Of a DNA stretch of 64,000 nt, positions 19,999-27,895 are shown piece after piece. Each line of letters begins with the position of its first letter. Position 1 is the stretch's first letter. The translations under genes and the position numbers were made by a program. Where the stretch lies: assembly GCF_018502625.1 (NCBI RefSeq), contig NZ_CP075566.1:5001-69000 (forward strand), in the 5' to 3' direction. The DNA comes from Pseudomonas hormoni (GTDB lineage: Bacteria > Pseudomonadota > Gammaproteobacteria > Pseudomonadales > Pseudomonadaceae). Below the pieces are notes generated by a model, which was given only the letters and a program-made list of their open reading frames with translations, had not been told where the DNA came from and ran no database searches.

Positions 19999-21018
19999 TC
20001 AGATATTACTCTCGGTGAACTTTTCGTAATACAGGTGAACGCTGTCCAGTGCCTGAGTCTGCAACCAGTTCTTGATCGACTCGACCATCGGTGGTGGGCC
20101 GCAGACGTACATGTCGACCGGCGCGTCGCGCAGTTCACTGGTGTCGAAATGCTCGGCAATGTAGCCGCGCTTGCCCGTCCACTGTGGCGATGGATCGCTG
20201 ACCACTTCGGTGTAGCGAAACCCCGGAAGGCGTTCGGCATAGGCATCGATCCGTGCGCGTTCGCACAGATCGGCAGCGTCGCGCACGCCGTAGTACAAAT
20301 GCACCGGCTGCGCGCAGCCGCGTTCGGCGAGGTCGTCGAGCATGCCCAGCAGTGCGGAAAGCCCGGTCCCGCCCGCCACCAGAATCAGTGGTTTGGCCAC
20401 ATGTCGCAGATAGAAGGCACCCAGCGGTGCCTCCAGAACGATTTCGTCGCCCACCTGGCAGCGTTCACGGATGTAGTTGCTCATCACCCCGTCGGGCAAC
20501 AGGCGAATCAGGAATTGCAGTTGATTGTGCTCACTCGGCCGATTGGCGAACGAGTAGGAACGCTTGCTTTCAGTCCCCGGAATCAACAACCGGGCGTATT
20601 GACCCGGCAAGAAATCCAGGGGGGGTGTCGTACCGAGATCCAGGTGCAGAATCGCGGTGCTGGCTGAAATCTGCCTGACGCCGGTGACCGTTCCGCTCAG
20701 TTGTTCCGGACCCGCGGCGTTGCACAGGCTGGAAGCGAAGTCGAAATAAAACGCCGCGTCGGATTTTACCCGCGTCTGGCAGGTGAGCATTTTTCGTTGC
20801 TGCAGGTCCTGGCTGGAGAGGGCCTCCTCATCCACATAGTCCTGGCTGTAATCGCCCGATTCGCAGCGGCCCTGGCAGGTTCCGCAGACGCCTTCGCGGC
20901 AATCCAGAGGAATGTTGATGCCGTTGCGCAGGGCGGCGTCGAGCAGTATCTCGTTGGGCTGTACGGGAAAGAACAGCGTTTTGCCGTCGGCAAAGCTGAA
21001 CGCGACCTTGTGGTTCAT
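19999..21018 (-). CDS. antC: Anthranilate 1,2-dioxygenase electron-transfer component
   Basis: AntC is the NADH:acceptor reductase that feeds electrons to the AntAB oxygenase. It has 339 residues. An N-terminal plant-type [2Fe-2S] ferredoxin domain has Cys40, Cys45, Cys48 and Cys80 (CREGVCGTC then MLTC). An FAD domain with RSYSFAN follows at about residue 153, then an NAD domain with LVAGGTGLSAL and the C-terminal YVCGPPPMV. GGAG stands 8 bases before the ATG. It follows antB by 18 bases. BenC of the benzoate pathway is a close paralogue, but the adjacent antR and kyn genes favour anthranilate. Confidence 0.9.
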   Translation of the reverse strand: MNHKVAFSFADGKTLFFPVQPNEILLDAALRNGINIPLDCREGVCGTCQGRCESGDYSQDYVDEEALSSQDLQQRKMLTCQTRVKSDAAFYFDFASSLCNAAGPEQLSGTVTGVRQISASTAILHLDLGTTPPLDFLPGQYARLLIPGTESKRSYSFANRPSEHNQLQFLIRLLPDGVMSNYIRERCQVGDEIVLEAPLGAFYLRHVAKPLILVAGGTGLSALLGMLDDLAERGCAQPVHLYYGVRDAADLCERARIDAYAERLPGFRYTEVVSDPSPQWTGKRGYIAEHFDTSELRDAPVDMYVCGPPPMVESIKNWLQTQALDSVHLYYEKFTESNI

Positions 21019-21036
21019 GCCCCGGTCTCCATGGTG

Positions 21037-21528
21037 TCAGAGGTGGTAGAAATCGAGCACCGAGTTGATGGTGTCGTTGAGCAGCAGGACATGCTTGCGG
21101 GTGATCAGCCAGCTGTCGGCGAGGGGCTTGAGGCGATAGGTCGCGCGGCCGTAGAACTGCTCGGACGTGGCCAGGCGATAGAACAGGGTGTGCCAGTTCA
21201 GGCGCACCTCCAACTCACCGCCGTCAAGTTCGCTGATCCGCACGTTGTTGATCAAATGCAGGGTGCGTGGCATCGGCGTCGATGACGCGGACTTGCCAGT
21301 ACGCAGACGAAATACGCGGTCTTCCAGGCCTGAGCGATTGGGGTAGTAGATCAGCGACATCTCTCGTTTGGGGTCGAGGGTGTAGACGTGTTCCGAGTCC
21401 CATTGCGGCAGGTGAAACTCGCTCTGTTCGTCGAACAGCCTGATGTAGGCGTCCCACTCCTGGGCATCGCACAGTTCGGATTTGCGATAGAAAAACTGTT
21501 CGATCTGGTACTGCAGTTGCGCATTCAT
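21037..21528 (-). CDS. antB: Anthranilate 1,2-dioxygenase small (beta) subunit
   Basis: AntB is the structural beta subunit of the ring-hydroxylating oxygenase that turns anthranilate into catechol, CO2 and ammonia. I chose ATG 21528, giving 163 residues, because GAGG sits 7 bases upstream. A GTG at 21534 overlaps the antA stop (GTGA) but has the GAGG too close. The family sequence EQFFYRKSELCDAQEWDAYI and the C-terminal DTINSVLDFYHL are typical. Subunits AntA and AntB normally form an alpha3-beta3 hexamer. Confidence 0.9.
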   Translation of the reverse strand: MNAQLQYQIEQFFYRKSELCDAQEWDAYIRLFDEQSEFHLPQWDSEHVYTLDPKREMSLIYYPNRSGLEDRVFRLRTGKSASSTPMPRTLHLINNVRISELDGGELEVRLNWHTLFYRLATSEQFYGRATYRLKPLADSWLITRKHVLLLNDTINSVLDFYHL

Positions 21529-21530
21529 GT

Positions 21531-22919
21531 TCACACCTCACGTAGCTTCAGGGATTTCGCGTCCAGGCCGTCGAGCAGGAACTTCTGCCAGTTGCTGTGC
21601 TGGTTGACGTATAGGCCTTCGTGGGTGAATTCGGTGCCGGTCATGGCCGGGGCAATGCCGATCGATTCGCTGTTGGGGGTGGCGCCGGTTGCCCATTGAT
21701 GGCTGCCGCGGGAAATATCGCTCCAGCGTTCCAGGCGTGCCTGGAAACCACGCTGCGCTTCGCGAAATTCCACGAGGTCGTCCGGTGTGCCGAGGCCCGA
21801 CACGTTGAAGAAATCTTCGAACTGGCGAATGCGGTTTTCGCGGTCGGCGTCCGATTCGTTTTTGACCCCCAGGCACTGGCTGATGATCTCGGTTTTGTTC
21901 CAGGCCACCGGGCGGATGATGCGCAGTTGCGAACTGATCTGATCGAGGAAAAACAGGCTCGGATAAATGTTCAGGTTGCGCAGGCGATGCATCATCCATT
22001 CGGCTTTTTCCTGGCCGTGCTCTTCGATCAGGCGTGGCATGATCGTGGCATAACCGGAGCGCACTGTCGGGTTCGGCATGTCACTGAACAACAGGCTGTG
22101 GCCGTTATCGAAGGCGAACCAACCGTCATCGGTATTGGCATCGCCGGCGCCGAGCTTGCTGTAGTCGAGTGTTGTGCCGCTGCTGGTGCCGTTCTCGCTG
22201 TTGACCTGCTGGCGGTGCTGCACCGTGGCCACGTAGTTATAGTGGACGGTGCTGACGTGATAGCCATCGAGGCCGTTTTCGTTCTGCAGTTTCCAGTTGC
22301 CGTCGTAGGTGTAGGCCGACTTGCCGGGCAGCACTTCCAGCTCGCCGGTGGGCGACTGGGCAACCATCATGTCGAAGAACACCTTGGCATCGCCGAGGAA
22401 GTCTTCGAGGCTGTTGTCGGCGTGCACATCGAGGCTGATAAACACAAAACCCCTGTAGCTCTCGATGCGTGCTTTTTTCAGGCCTCGAGTGGCCTTGTCG
22501 AAACCTTCCGGGTATTCGCCGGGCGCCTTGACCTTGACCAGGCGGCCGTCGCTTTTGTAGCACCAGGCGTGGAAAGGGCAGGTGAAGGTCGACTGGTTGC
22601 CCTTGCCGACGCGGGTCAGTGTGGTGCCGCGATGCTGGCAGGCGTTGATCAGCGCGTTGAGCTGACCGTCACCGTCGCGGGTGATGATCATCGGCTGGCG
22701 GCCGGCGCGCATCGTGACGAAGTCGTGATTGTTGGCCAGTTCGCTTTCGTGGCAGGCGTAGATCCAGTTCTTCTCGAAGATCAGTTCCATCTCCAGATCG
22801 AACAACTGCGGTTCGGTGAAAATGTCCCGGGCGATCCGGAACACGCCGTCTGCCGGACGGAAGTCCAGGCAGCTTTCGATAAACGCTTTCCACTGCTCGA
22901 CGTTTTTTTCGCCACTCAT
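21531..22919 (-). CDS. antA: Anthranilate 1,2-dioxygenase large (alpha) subunit
   Basis: AntA is the catalytic subunit of anthranilate dioxygenase. It has 462 residues. The Rieske centre is Cys94/His96 (CQHRG) and Cys114/His117 (CPFHAWC). The mononuclear iron site is in NENGLDGYHVSTVHYNY, with the usual Asp and two His. This is the entry point from anthranilate, made by KynU, to catechol. It begins an operon antA-antB-antC-permease. Upstream are AAGG, an A-rich CA motif and then a 383-base regulatory region shared with antR. Catechol genes (cat) are not in the window. Confidence 0.92.
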   Translation of the reverse strand: MSGEKNVEQWKAFIESCLDFRPADGVFRIARDIFTEPQLFDLEMELIFEKNWIYACHESELANNHDFVTMRAGRQPMIITRDGDGQLNALINACQHRGTTLTRVGKGNQSTFTCPFHAWCYKSDGRLVKVKAPGEYPEGFDKATRGLKKARIESYRGFVFISLDVHADNSLEDFLGDAKVFFDMMVAQSPTGELEVLPGKSAYTYDGNWKLQNENGLDGYHVSTVHYNYVATVQHRQQVNSENGTSSGTTLDYSKLGAGDANTDDGWFAFDNGHSLLFSDMPNPTVRSGYATIMPRLIEEHGQEKAEWMMHRLRNLNIYPSLFFLDQISSQLRIIRPVAWNKTEIISQCLGVKNESDADRENRIRQFEDFFNVSGLGTPDDLVEFREAQRGFQARLERWSDISRGSHQWATGATPNSESIGIAPAMTGTEFTHEGLYVNQHSNWQKFLLDGLDAKSLKLREV

Positions 22920-22931
22920 GGGTCTGTACCT

Positions 22932-22939
22932 TTTTTATT
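22932..22939 (-). promoter_or_regulatory. Candidate Hfq/Crc (CA) motif in the antA leader
   Basis: AATAAAAA on the minus strand fits AAnAAnAA. It ends 12 bases upstream of the antA ATG and adjoins the AAGG ribosome binding site. Confidence 0.5.
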
Positions 22940-23060
22940 CGGGCCAATCGGTTGTGCTCATTAGAGAGAGTGGGGCGGGCAGGGGTCTATCCGCTTTGTC
23001 GACGAAGGCAGTCCATAAAATTGGTGGGGTAACACCGGGTGTGGTGAGCTGGGCAGCGAA

Positions 23061-23097
23061 TACCCAGTCGCTGCACCGGGCGATAAACGGCTGCACC
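23061..23097 (-). promoter_or_regulatory. Candidate AntR operator: two XylS-type boxes
   Basis: On the minus strand, GGTGCAGC occurs twice, exactly 20 bases apart (about two helical turns). The box nearer antA reads TGCA-GCGACT-GGGTA, a full match to the XylS half-site TGCA-N6-GGnTA. The distal box keeps only TGCA-GC. The tandem arrangement pointing toward antA is that of XylS/BenR/AntR-activated promoters. By that model, transcription would begin near 23030. Confidence 0.55.
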
Positions 23098-23302
23098 TGT
23101 TTGCAGCAATCAGGTACTGTTTCGCCAGACGTCGAGTGCTGTTCGATGGCGCTTGCCGACTTCAGATCGGCTGCGTTATCCGCTTAGTGGGTGATTGTTA
23201 TCCGCTGGGTGAGCACCGCCGGTTTGTGGCCTGGAACTTGCTCTTTTCCAGCCGGATACGCGCCGTCAGAGCGCGCAGAAAAATAGCCGTGGGTGCACCG
23301 TG

Positions 23303-24310
23303 ATGAGTAGCAAAACTGATCCGCAGTTTCGCGACATTTGTATTGATAGCTTTGACGTTGAGGGCGCACGGAACTGGATGTCCGGTATCTGCGGACCCCA
23401 TCGACTGGTGACCACCACGCCCGAGCGGATCCGCTTTCATCACAGCGCCAATGTGTTCAAGTCGATGGCCACGACCCTGGGCACGATCGAGTACGGCACC
23501 GACGTCACCGTCGACATCGAAGACCCGGAACACTTCAGCAGTTACAGCCTGAGCTTGCCGTTGGTGGGCGAGCAGGAACTGAGCAAGAACGGCAGCGTGT
23601 TGAAGTCCAACCGCGATCAGGGCGTGATCATTTCACCCAATGAAAACCAGGTGCTGGCGATCTCCGGCGACTGTCGCAAAGTCCAGGTGGTGATAACCCG
23701 CGCCGCCATGAGTGAATCGCTTGAAGGCCTGTTGCAGCGGCCGCTGGATGCGCCGCTGCGGTTCGAGTCGGTCATGGACGCGGTCGACGGGGCGTCGGCG
23801 TCGTGGTGGCGCATGGCGCGTTATTTCATTGCCGAACTGGAGCGCAGCAGCGAACTGTATGACCAGGTGGCTTTCACTCGGGATGTCGAGAGTTCGTTGA
23901 TCAAAGGTCTGATCCTCGCTCAGCCGAACAATTATTCAGAAGAACTGCGCGATGTGTTGGGCGTGAAGTTGCCGCATTACCTGATCAGGGCGAGGCAGTA
24001 CATTCACGACAATGCCCGGGAAGCGCTGCACCTTGAGGACATCGAAGCGGCGGCCGGGGTTTCGCGCTTCAAGTTGTTCGAGGCGTTCAAAAAGTACTTT
24101 GCCCTGTCGCCGATGGTGTACCTGAAAAAGCACCGCTTGAACGCGGTGCGTCAGGACATTCTTGAGCACGGTTCTGCGCGCAATATTTCCGAGATCGCCA
24201 TGGGCTGGGGGTTCACGCATATGGGGCGTTTTTCTGCGGAGTATCGCAAGTTGTTCGATGAAGCGCCGAGCATGACGTTGCAGCGGAATGAAGCGCGGCG
24301 TATGCGGTGA
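23303..24310 (+). CDS. antR: AntR, AraC/XylS-family activator of the ant operon
   Basis: A 335-residue regulator. An N-terminal effector-binding region of about 220 residues is followed by a C-terminal double helix-turn-helix. The first helix-turn-helix is in LHLEDIEAAAGVSRFKLFEAFKKY and the second in ISEIAMGWGFTHMGRFSAEYRKLF, the strongest XylS-family signature. ATG 23303 was taken over the adjoining GTG 23300. It is divergent from antA, and AntR homologues activate antABC in response to anthranilate. A TGCACC sequence lies 9 bases before the start, so it may also control itself. The ribosome binding site is weak. Confidence 0.88.
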   Translation: MSSKTDPQFRDICIDSFDVEGARNWMSGICGPHRLVTTTPERIRFHHSANVFKSMATTLGTIEYGTDVTVDIEDPEHFSSYSLSLPLVGEQELSKNGSVLKSNRDQGVIISPNENQVLAISGDCRKVQVVITRAAMSESLEGLLQRPLDAPLRFESVMDAVDGASASWWRMARYFIAELERSSELYDQVAFTRDVESSLIKGLILAQPNNYSEELRDVLGVKLPHYLIRARQYIHDNAREALHLEDIEAAAGVSRFKLFEAFKKYFALSPMVYLKKHRLNAVRQDILEHGSARNISEIAMGWGFTHMGRFSAEYRKLFDEAPSMTLQRNEARRMR

Positions 24311-24368
24311 TGGTGTTTGCTTACAGAAGGTTTTTGAGTACATATCCGTTGCTGCGGTAACGGCGACT

Positions 24369-24437
24369 ATTGGTTCCGCTCTTACAGCGGGTCACTTGGC
24401 GCTTTTCCAAGTAACCCGCCGTAAGGGCGGAACCAAT
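24369..24437. repeat. Intergenic 69-bp hairpin element
   Basis: An inverted repeat with two 31-base arms, 28 of 31 paired, around the loop CGCTTTT. The outer arm reads ATTGGTTCCGC and its complement. It lies between the convergent genes antR and kynR. The sequence resembles a repeat scattered through Pseudomonas genomes, from memory and not checked. No T-run follows it. It differs from both REP families in this window. Confidence 0.65.
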
Positions 24438-24516
24438 ATCAGCCATCACCCAAATATTGGATATACACCCCGAAGTGAGCAGCATTACGCCGCATGCGCG
24501 ACGTCCGCGGCCATCC

Positions 24517-24990
24517 TTACTTACGCACCACAAGATCCAGCAACTCCTCCCGCTCCTTGATTTTCTGCAGAACGATTTCCGAACGTATGTCGGTGACGCC
24601 CGCGGTTCGATTGAGCTGGTTGACGATGAAATCGGAGAAGTGTTTGAGGTTGCGCGCCTGAACCCGCAACACATAGTTGCTCGCACCGGTAATCACATAC
24701 GCGGTGACCACTTCCGGCCACGACTGGACTTTCTTGATAAAGGTCTCGTGCCAGTCCTCGACGTCCTGTCGCAACGACACATGGACGATGGCTTCCAGCT
24801 CGATACCCAGCCGTTCAGCATTCAGCACCGCGCGATAGCCAGTAATGATTCCCTCACTTTCCAGCAGGCGCAAACGGCGCAGACAGGCCGACGGCGACAG
24901 GGCGACTTTCTCCGCCAGTTCCTGGTTGCTGATACGGCCATCCTGTTGCAGCTGATGCAGGATCCGCAGGTCTGTCGAGTCGAGATTCAT
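24517..24990 (-). CDS. kynR: KynR-like Lrp/AsnC-family regulator
   Basis: A 157-residue Lrp/AsnC regulator. The helix-turn-helix at about residues 20-50 includes ISNQELAEKVALSPSACLRR, followed by the RAM ligand-binding domain with VTAYVITGASNYVLRVQA. It is divergent from kynU across 174 bases. In P. aeruginosa, an Lrp-type protein encoded next to kynBU (KynR) activates the kynurenine genes in response to kynurenine. The same role is likely here but is inferred from family and position. Confidence 0.85.
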   Translation of the reverse strand: MNLDSTDLRILHQLQQDGRISNQELAEKVALSPSACLRRLRLLESEGIITGYRAVLNAERLGIELEAIVHVSLRQDVEDWHETFIKKVQSWPEVVTAYVITGASNYVLRVQARNLKHFSDFIVNQLNRTAGVTDIRSEIVLQKIKEREELLDLVVRK

Positions 24991-25026
24991 GGTTGGTATA
25001 AATCCGCGTTTATTGGCGTTGTAGTC

Positions 25027-25078
25027 GAATTTTCTGCGAGATAACTACTATACGAGCGCCCACTTTGCACGAAAATTC
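25027..25078. promoter_or_regulatory. Candidate KynR sites in the kynR-kynU region
   Basis: GAATTTTC at 25027-25034 and its exact reverse complement GAAAATTC at 25071-25078 lie 44 bases apart, about four helical turns. Spaced, phased half-sites are usual for Lrp-family octamers. A one-mismatch version (GAAATTTC) occurs upstream of kynB. Confidence 0.35.
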
Positions 25079-25164
25079 TCTAAAGCTTCGTTCATTATCT
25101 GTCCACGGAAAAGGGGCCGAAAACGCCTGAAACACGCCACGACCTTCAAAGAACAGGACACCCG

Positions 25165-26415
25165 ATGACAACAAGAAACGATTGCCTGCAGCTTGATGCC
25201 CAGGACACTCTCGCGCCATTGCGCCAGCAATTTGCACTGCCCGAAGGCGTGATCTATCTGGACGGCAACTCCCTCGGGGCACGGCCGGTCGCCGCATTGG
25301 CGCGTGCTCAAGAAGTGATTGCCGAAGAGTGGGGCAATGGTCTGATCCGCAGTTGGAACAGCGCGGGCTGGCGTGACCTGTCTGAGCATCTGGGCAATCG
25401 ATTGGCCGGGCTGATCGGCGCGCGTGACGGTGAAGTGGTGGTGACCGACACCACCTCGATCAACCTGTTCAAGGTACTCAGCGCCGCCCTGCGAGTACAG
25501 GCCACACGGTCGCCGACGCGGCGAGTGATCGTCACCGAGTCCAGCAATTTTCCCACCGACCTGTACATCGCCGAAGGTCTGGCCGACATGCTGCAGCAGG
25601 GCTACACCCTGCGCCTGGTCGACAGCCCGCAAGAGCTGCCGCAAGCGATTGACCAGGACACTGCGGTGGTGATGCTCACCCACGTCAACTACAAGACTGG
25701 CTACATGCACGACATGCAGGCCCTGACCGCGCTGACCCACGAATGCGGTGCGCTGGCGATCTGGGACTTGGCGCATTCCGCCGGTGCGGTGCCGGTGGAC
25801 CTGCATCAGGCGCAGGCCGATTACGCCATCGGTTGCACCTACAAATACCTCAATGGCGGCCCCGGTTCGCAAGCGTTTGTCTGGGTCAATCCGCAGCTGT
25901 GCGATCTGGTGGCGCAGCCGCTGTCCGGCTGGTTCGGACATTCGCGGCAGTTTGCGATGGAGTCTCGCTACGAGCCGAGCAGCGGCATCGCTCGCTACTT
26001 GTGTGGCACCCAGCCGATCACGTCATTGGCGATGGTCGAGTGTGGCCTGGACATCTTCGCCCAGACCGACATGGCCAGCCTGCGCCGCAAATCCCTGGCC
26101 CTGACTGACCTGTTTATCCAGTTGGTCGAGCAGCGTTGCTCCGCACACGAACTGACTCTGATCACTCCGCGCGAACACGCCAGACGCGGCAGCCATGTCA
26201 GCTTCGAACATCCCGAAGGTTACGCGGTGATCCAGGCCCTGATCGCCCGTGGTGTGATCGGCGATTACCGTGAGCCGCGGATCATGCGCTTCGGTTTTAC
26301 CCCGCTGTACACCACCTTCACCGAAGTCTGGGATGCGGTGCAGATCCTCGGCGAGATTCTGGACCGGAAAACCTGGTCGCAAGCGCAATTCCAGGTCCGT
26401 CATAGCGTCACCTGA
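25165..26415 (+). CDS. kynU: Kynureninase
   Basis: KynU is the PLP enzyme that splits kynurenine into anthranilate and alanine, linking the kyn and ant modules here. It has 416 residues. It begins with a typical [12 protein letters not shown] substrate loop. The PLP segment [15 protein letters not shown] is followed by the Schiff-base lysine, Lys227, in [12 protein letters not shown], and then the SGWFGH and RFGFTPLY motifs. The start has AGGACA upstream. A CA motif overlaps codons 2-5. It is divergent from kynR and probably heads a unit with the porin and permease downstream. Confidence 0.96.
   Translation: MTTRNDCLQLDAQDTLAPLRQQFALPEGVIYLDGNSLGARPVAALARAQEVIAEEWGNGLIRSWNSAGWRDLSEHLGNRLAGLIGARDGEVVVTDTTSINLFKVLSAALRVQATRSPTRRVIVTESSNFPTDLYIAEGLADMLQQGYTLRLVDSPQELPQAIDQDTAVVMLTHVNYKTGYMHDMQALTALTHECGALAIWDLAHSAGAVPVDLHQAQADYAIGCTYKYLNGGPGSQAFVWVNPQLCDLVAQPLSGWFGHSRQFAMESRYEPSSGIARYLCGTQPITSLAMVECGLDIFAQTDMASLRRKSLALTDLFIQLVEQRCSAHELTLITPREHARRGSHVSFEHPEGYAVIQALIARGVIGDYREPRIMRFGFTPLYTTFTEVWDAVQILGEILDRKTWSQAQFQVRHSVT
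25170..25177 (+). promoter_or_regulatory. Candidate Hfq/Crc (CA) motif in the first codons of kynU
   Basis: AACAAGAA fits AAnAAnAA and starts five bases after the first base of the kynU start codon. Confidence 0.45.
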
Positions 26416-26435
26416 ACCACCCGACGCCCGTGTCT

Positions 26436-26460
26436 TGCTGCTGAGATCTTCTCGGCAGCA
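26436..26460 (+). other. Hairpin between kynU and the porin gene
   Basis: TGCTGCTGAGA and TCTCGGCAGCA form an 11-bp stem with a TCT loop. No T-run follows. It may act in mRNA processing or partial termination between kynU and the porin gene. Confidence 0.4.
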
Positions 26461-26499
26461 CGGCTTCGGTCGCCTCCAATAAAAGTTCTGTGAAAACAC

Positions 26500-26507
26500 A
26501 ATAATAA
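26500..26507 (+). promoter_or_regulatory. Candidate Hfq/Crc (CA) motif overlapping the porin ribosome binding site
   Basis: AATAATAA fits AAnAAnAA and runs straight into AAGGAG, the ribosome binding site of the porin gene. Confidence 0.5.
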
Positions 26508-26519
26508 GGAGCACGCAGA

Positions 26520-27833
26520 ATGAAACTGTCCCTCTGGCCTGCCTTGCCGCTCGCCATCAGCAGTTGCCTCGGTCAACTGGCCTACGCCGCCAACGACAAT
26601 GGATTCGTCGAAGACAGCAGCCTGACCCTCACCAACCGTAACTTCTATTTCTATCGCAACAACCTCAACAATTCGGGCGCTCAGAATTACAGGGACGAAT
26701 GGGCACACGGAATCATGCTCGACTACCGCTCCGGTTATACCCGAGGCACCGTGGGTTTCGGGGTTGATGCCTACGCGCAGTTGGGGATCAAGCTCGACAG
26801 CGGCAGGGGACGAACCGGCACCGGTTTGTTGCCGGTCGATTCCGACGGGCGTCCCGAGGATGAATATTCCGAAGCGGGGGGCGCGCTGAAAATGCGGATC
26901 TCGCAGACCGAACTCAAGTACGGCAACCTGACACCGCTCAACCCGGTGTTCGGCACCGGCAACGCGCGGCTGTTCACCGAACAGGCCACCGGTTTTCAAC
27001 TGACCAGCAGCGAATTGAAAGGGCTGCTGCTCGACGCCGGGCACTTCACCTCCGGCAATGACAGTGCGTCGACCAATGGCGACGGCGCCCTGAAAGCGCT
27101 GTATGCCGGCGTGGAAACCCGCAGCGTCGATTACCTGGGCGGCAGTTATGCGCTAAGCGATCAGTTGAGCGTCAGCCTCTACGGTTCGCAGTTCGATGAC
27201 ATCTGGCGGCAATACTACGTCAACACCAACTACAGTTTTGCGCTCAGTGAAAACCAGTCCCTGAACCTCGATCTCAACCTGTACCGCACCGACGACACGG
27301 GCCAGAGCCTGGCTGGAAAAATCGATAACACCACCTGGTCGCTGGCCGCTGCCTACAAGGTCGGTGCACACCGGTTGACCCTGGCGTACCAGCGCGTCGA
27401 TGGCGATGAGCCGTTCGATTATCTGGGTTTCGATCAACAGCCCGGCACTTCGATTTTCCTTGCCAACTCGATCCAGATCGTCGACTTCAACGCTCCCAAC
27501 GAACGCTCCTGGCAATTGCGTTATGACCTCGACATGGCGCCGTTCGGCGTACCGGGCCTGAGCTTCATGTCACGTTACGTCAGCGGTGACCATATCGATG
27601 ACAGCCACTACGACGGCGGAGCGAATGGCGCTTATGGACGCTACGGCAGTGACGGCAAACGCTGGGAGCGCGACATTGAAGCGCGTTACGTCGTGCAATC
27701 CGGCAAGGCGAAGGACCTGTCGGTGCGCGTGCGTCAGGCCAGTTTGCGTTCGACCGCTCAGGTGGCTCGTGCAGACACCACCGACAACAACGAAGTGCGG
27801 GTGATCATTGAGTATCCGCTGAGTATTTTCTGA
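26520..27833 (+). CDS. OprD-family outer-membrane porin
   Basis: A 437-residue substrate-specific channel of the OprD (Occ) family. A signal peptide of about 23 residues ends ...QLAYA. The mature part begins with the usual FVEDSSLTLTNRNFYF strand, continues as alternating amphipathic strands, and ends in Phe, as outer-membrane barrels do. The RTGTGLLPVDSDG loop is typical. AAGGAG precedes the ATG. Between kynU and a permease gene it probably admits tryptophan, kynurenine or another aromatic amino acid, but the family cannot give substrate from sequence alone. Confidence 0.9.
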   Translation: MKLSLWPALPLAISSCLGQLAYAANDNGFVEDSSLTLTNRNFYFYRNNLNNSGAQNYRDEWAHGIMLDYRSGYTRGTVGFGVDAYAQLGIKLDSGRGRTGTGLLPVDSDGRPEDEYSEAGGALKMRISQTELKYGNLTPLNPVFGTGNARLFTEQATGFQLTSSELKGLLLDAGHFTSGNDSASTNGDGALKALYAGVETRSVDYLGGSYALSDQLSVSLYGSQFDDIWRQYYVNTNYSFALSENQSLNLDLNLYRTDDTGQSLAGKIDNTTWSLAAAYKVGAHRLTLAYQRVDGDEPFDYLGFDQQPGTSIFLANSIQIVDFNAPNERSWQLRYDLDMAPFGVPGLSFMSRYVSGDHIDDSHYDGGANGAYGRYGSDGKRWERDIEARYVVQSGKAKDLSVRVRQASLRSTAQVARADTTDNNEVRVIIEYPLSIF

Positions 27834-27895
27834 TCCTCACCGTAATCCCGACGACTTGCTCTCTTCAAGAAAGACAATATTCAGAGGCTTGAAAA

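Larger units (their letters stand above)
22920..23302. other. antA-antR divergent regulatory region
   Basis: A 383-base non-coding stretch between the divergent starts of antA and antR. It holds the CA motif of antA (22932-22939), two XylS-like boxes (23061-23097) and a TGCACC just before the antR start. I see no reading frame with coding character and no terminator in it. Confidence 0.8.

Noticed and set aside
19999..22919. Benzoate dioxygenase (benABC) instead of antABC
   Set aside because: The subunits are close relatives, but there is no benD or catechol gene. The adjacent AntR-type regulator and kynurenine genes point to anthranilate, and AntB has the expected length.
21621..22964. A 447-codon open frame on the plus strand
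   Set aside because: It is antisense to antA, which has intact Rieske and iron motifs. The product is a low-complexity shadow.
24288..24560. A 90-codon frame across the antR-kynR gap
   Set aside because: It runs through the 69-bp hairpin repeat and has no start signal. I read it as repeat sequence, not a gene.
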